A model generated the notes under the pieces. It was not told the origin of the DNA and searched no databases. It saw only the letters and a list, made by a program, of their open reading frames with translations. Both the position numbers and the translations under genes were made by a program. A stretch of DNA of 6,626 nucleotides from Bacillota bacterium (GTDB lineage Bacteria; Bacillota; Clostridia; Christensenellales; Aristaeellaceae), in contig JAEWNM010000028.1 in assembly GCA_023392755.1 (NCBI GenBank), positions 1-6,626 on the forward strand, read 5' to 3'. Shown one piece after another: positions 5,051 through 6,626 of this stretch (position 1 is its first letter; each line of letters opens with the position of its first letter).

Positions 5051-5082
5051 TCAATGGGCAAGCAATGCTTGTCAATTGGCAA
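5051..5082 (-). promoter_or_regulatory. Candidate promoter/operator of the LUD gene
   Basis: On the minus strand TTGCCAATTGA (5082-5072) and TTGCCCATTGA (5061-5051) form an 11-base direct repeat with one difference, spaced 21 bases, about two helical turns. Between and overlapping them is the palindrome CAAGCAATGCTTG (5059-5071). A perfect -35 hexamer TTGACA (5075-5070) overlaps both the first repeat and the CapA stop codon. A weak -10 (GATACA, about 17 bases on, near 5052-5047) would start transcription roughly 35 bases before the ATG. The arrangement suggests a regulated promoter. Confidence 0.45.
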
Positions 5083-6106
5083 AAATGGCATTCTGAACGG
5101 CACCGATCCCCTCCGTATACGGTTTCAGGGGAAAGGGGGTATCTCCCTGGATTCTCTCCACCACGGCCTGGGCCTCTTCTTTGCTGACCAGATAGGGCTG
5201 AAAATTATTCTGCGGCTGCGTGCTGCTGGTGTGAACGGGAATAATGGTCAGCTGCTGGCTTTTGAATACGCCGTCTTCAAAGGTGAGCTTTACACTTGCG
5301 ATATAGGCCTGCAGGCTGCGGGGGTTGAGCTTCATGTTGCCGCCGAAGCTGAAGTTGCCAATGCTGTACAGTATCAGCCTGTTATTGTATTGCTCGATAC
5401 CCTGCACCACATGGGGATGCGTGCCTACCACCAAATCCGCGCCGCTGTTAATCGCTTCATGGGAGGTGAGGCGCTGCTTTTTGTTATGTACAAACGAATA
5501 CTCCCAGCCGAAATGAAAATTTACGACAACAAATTGGCAGTTTTCCTTTTCCTTCAGGGAGGTGATCCTCTCGTTGATGGCTTTTCCCATGCCATAGTAT
5601 TCGGTGATGCTCATCCCGACAAATGCAATGCGGATGCCCTTTATTTCCAGTATATAGACCTCCTGGTTATGACAGTAGGCGACCCCGGCCGCATTGAGTA
5701 TATCCTTTGTGCTGGATATGCCTGTTTTGCCGTAATCACCAATATGGTTGTTGGAAAGGTTAACCATTTCCACGCCGCTTGATGTCAGGATATCGACAAA
5801 CGAGGCGGGGCCGCGGAACCGGTAGGTCTGCTTTTTATCTTCACCCTTTGCGGTGTCGGAAAGCACGCCTTCCAGGTTCACCACCGTCCAGTCATCCGAA
5901 AGAAATATGTCCCGGACCTTTTCAAACGGATATTCCACGCCGTATTCCTTGATATAGGAATCAAAGGAGCCGTCCCGGCTTCTGGTATATTCCTCGCCGC
6001 CCAGGGTGCAGTCCCCCGCAAAGGAAAGGGTGACGGTTACTTCTTCGGCCAGGCCGGAAGGGATAAGGAGCAAAAAAACAAGGGCCAGGGTAAGGATAAA
6101 TTTCAT
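5072..6106 (-). CDS. CapA-family secreted protein (PGA_cap, metallophosphatase fold)
   Basis: This complete 344-aa protein belongs to the CapA/PgsA family, named for a poly-gamma-glutamate capsule protein but with broader and mostly unproven roles in Clostridia. The N-terminus is a signal peptide: a Lys, a hydrophobic run to about residue 15, then SGLA before residue 21. No lipobox Cys is seen, so it is probably secreted or held by an uncleaved signal. Metallophosphatase-type motifs follow in order: FAGDCTLGG (Asp32), NLEG (Asn77, Glu79), SNNHIGDYG (Asn120, His121), HFGWEY (His198), GTHPHVVQGIE (His230, His232) and YSIGNFSFGG (248-257). The ATG at 6106 has GGAGG five bases upstream. The gene lies 19 bases after a second CapA gene on the same strand, clearly an operon from a tandem duplication. 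No capsule ligase genes (capB, capC) are visible in the window. Confidence 0.92.
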   Translation of the reverse strand: MKFILTLALVFLLLIPSGLAEEVTVTLSFAGDCTLGGEEYTRSRDGSFDSYIKEYGVEYPFEKVRDIFLSDDWTVVNLEGVLSDTAKGEDKKQTYRFRGPASFVDILTSSGVEMVNLSNNHIGDYGKTGISSTKDILNAAGVAYCHNQEVYILEIKGIRIAFVGMSITEYYGMGKAINERITSLKEKENCQFVVVNFHFGWEYSFVHNKKQRLTSHEAINSGADLVVGTHPHVVQGIEQYNNRLILYSIGNFSFGGNMKLNPRSLQAYIASVKLTFEDGVFKSQQLTIIPVHTSSTQPQNNFQPYLVSKEEAQAVVERIQGDTPFPLKPYTEGIGAVQNAIFAN

Positions 6107-6125
6107 GCGTACCTCCGAGCATCAA

Positions 6126-6626
6126 CTATTCCTGCAAAAAGGGCGGCAGCGGCGCGCCTGTGCCTTCTTCATATGCGGGGAGAGGGAAGGGCGTATCCTG
6201 CTGCACCTTTTTGATGACCGCGTCAGCCGGTTTGCCAATAAGCAATTCGGGCCTGAAGGAGTTGCCGGCCGCGTTGCCCGTAAAACGGATGGGGTGCAGG
6301 GCGGCCTTAAGGCTTGTTAAACGGTCATTCTCCAGCTGAAACACAATGCGTACCGCCAGCGCATCCGTTTCCCGCGGATCGTGGTTGCCGCCAAAGACGC
6401 AGTTGCCAAGGCTGTAGCATATGAGCCGGTTTTTGTATATCTCTATGCCCTGCACCACATGGGGATGATGGCCCGCCACCACATCGGCGCCCGCGTCAAT
6501 CAGGAAGCGCGCCATATCCCTTTGCAGCCCGTTGTGCTTTTGGGCGTATTCCTGGCCCGCATGCAGGGAATAGATGATAATTTGGCAGCCGGCCTCCTTC
6601 AGCAGGGCTATTTGACGTATGACCGT
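6126..6626 (-). CDS. CapA-family protein, second paralog (C-terminal part, cut by the window edge)
   Basis: The frame is open from the stop at 6126 to the right edge, giving 166 residues of a longer protein whose start lies outside. It aligns with the C-terminal half of the neighbouring CapA protein: HAGQEYA (matching HFGWEYS), AGHHPHVVQGIEIYKN, CYSLGNCVFGGN and the ending DTPFPLPAYEEGTGA, where the neighbour has DTPFPLKPYTEGIGA. The ATG at 6515 is internal, since motifs upstream of it are clearly part of the family fold. At the DNA level the two genes share the exact string CCCTGCACCACATGGGGATG. Its metal-binding His residues are kept, so it looks functional. It would be transcribed before the complete CapA gene. 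Confidence 0.9.
   Translation of the reverse strand, partial: TVIRQIALLKEAGCQIIIYSLHAGQEYAQKHNGLQRDMARFLIDAGADVVAGHHPHVVQGIEIYKNRLICYSLGNCVFGGNHDPRETDALAVRIVFQLENDRLTSLKAALHPIRFTGNAAGNSFRPELLIGKPADAVIKKVQQDTPFPLPAYEEGTGAPLPPFLQE

Noticed and set aside
5039..5782. A 247-aa plus-strand frame antisense to the CapA gene
   Set aside because: The CapA protein on the minus strand has a signal peptide and all family motifs; this frame has none.

Overview
This window looks like chromosome from an anaerobic, endospore-forming member of the Clostridia with moderate to high GC. The main reason is the gene order spoIIGA-sigE-sigG, the conserved early sporulation cluster of endospore-forming Firmicutes, here on the minus strand. 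An NrdD-like small protein and the other genes fit an anaerobe. No rRNA, tRNA, CRISPR array or transposase is visible.

Layout. Positions 1-2520 (minus strand) carry spoIIGA (1720-2520), sigE (966-1706) and sigG (106-894), with a terminator at 53-82 after sigG. The spoIIGA stop codon merges with the Shine-Dalgarno of sigE. A SigF/SigG-type promoter sits in the 71-base gap before sigG. SpoIIGA is the membrane aspartic protease that converts pro-SigE to active SigE in the mother cell, and SigG is the late forespore sigma factor, so the three genes form one compartment-specific cascade. Positions 2521-2728 are a divergent control region with a perfect consensus SigA promoter (TTGACA-N17-TATAAT) facing right and several dyads.

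Positions 2729-4172 (plus strand) hold an 84-aa XRE-type regulator, an Arg-rich 48-aa protein one base after it, an 88-aa protein whose C-terminus resembles the glycyl-radical tail of anaerobic ribonucleotide reductase (NrdD), and a 179-aa single-pass membrane protein of unknown function with its own promoter.

Positions 4173-4387 are a gene-free, hairpin-rich stretch between convergent genes. Two near-identical hairpins flank two further stems that have a competing alternative pairing. The U-tracts are arranged so that each convergent transcript should run across the whole gap before ending.

Positions 4388-6626 (minus strand) hold a LUD-domain protein, a complete CapA-family protein with a signal peptide, and the C-terminal part of a second CapA paralog that runs off the right edge. 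The order of transcription is CapA paralog 2, CapA paralog 1, LUD. The 66 bases before the LUD gene contain a 21-base-spaced direct repeat and a palindrome that look like an operator.

Most functional calls rest on recognised motifs. Regulatory sites are pattern matches by eye and are scored accordingly.
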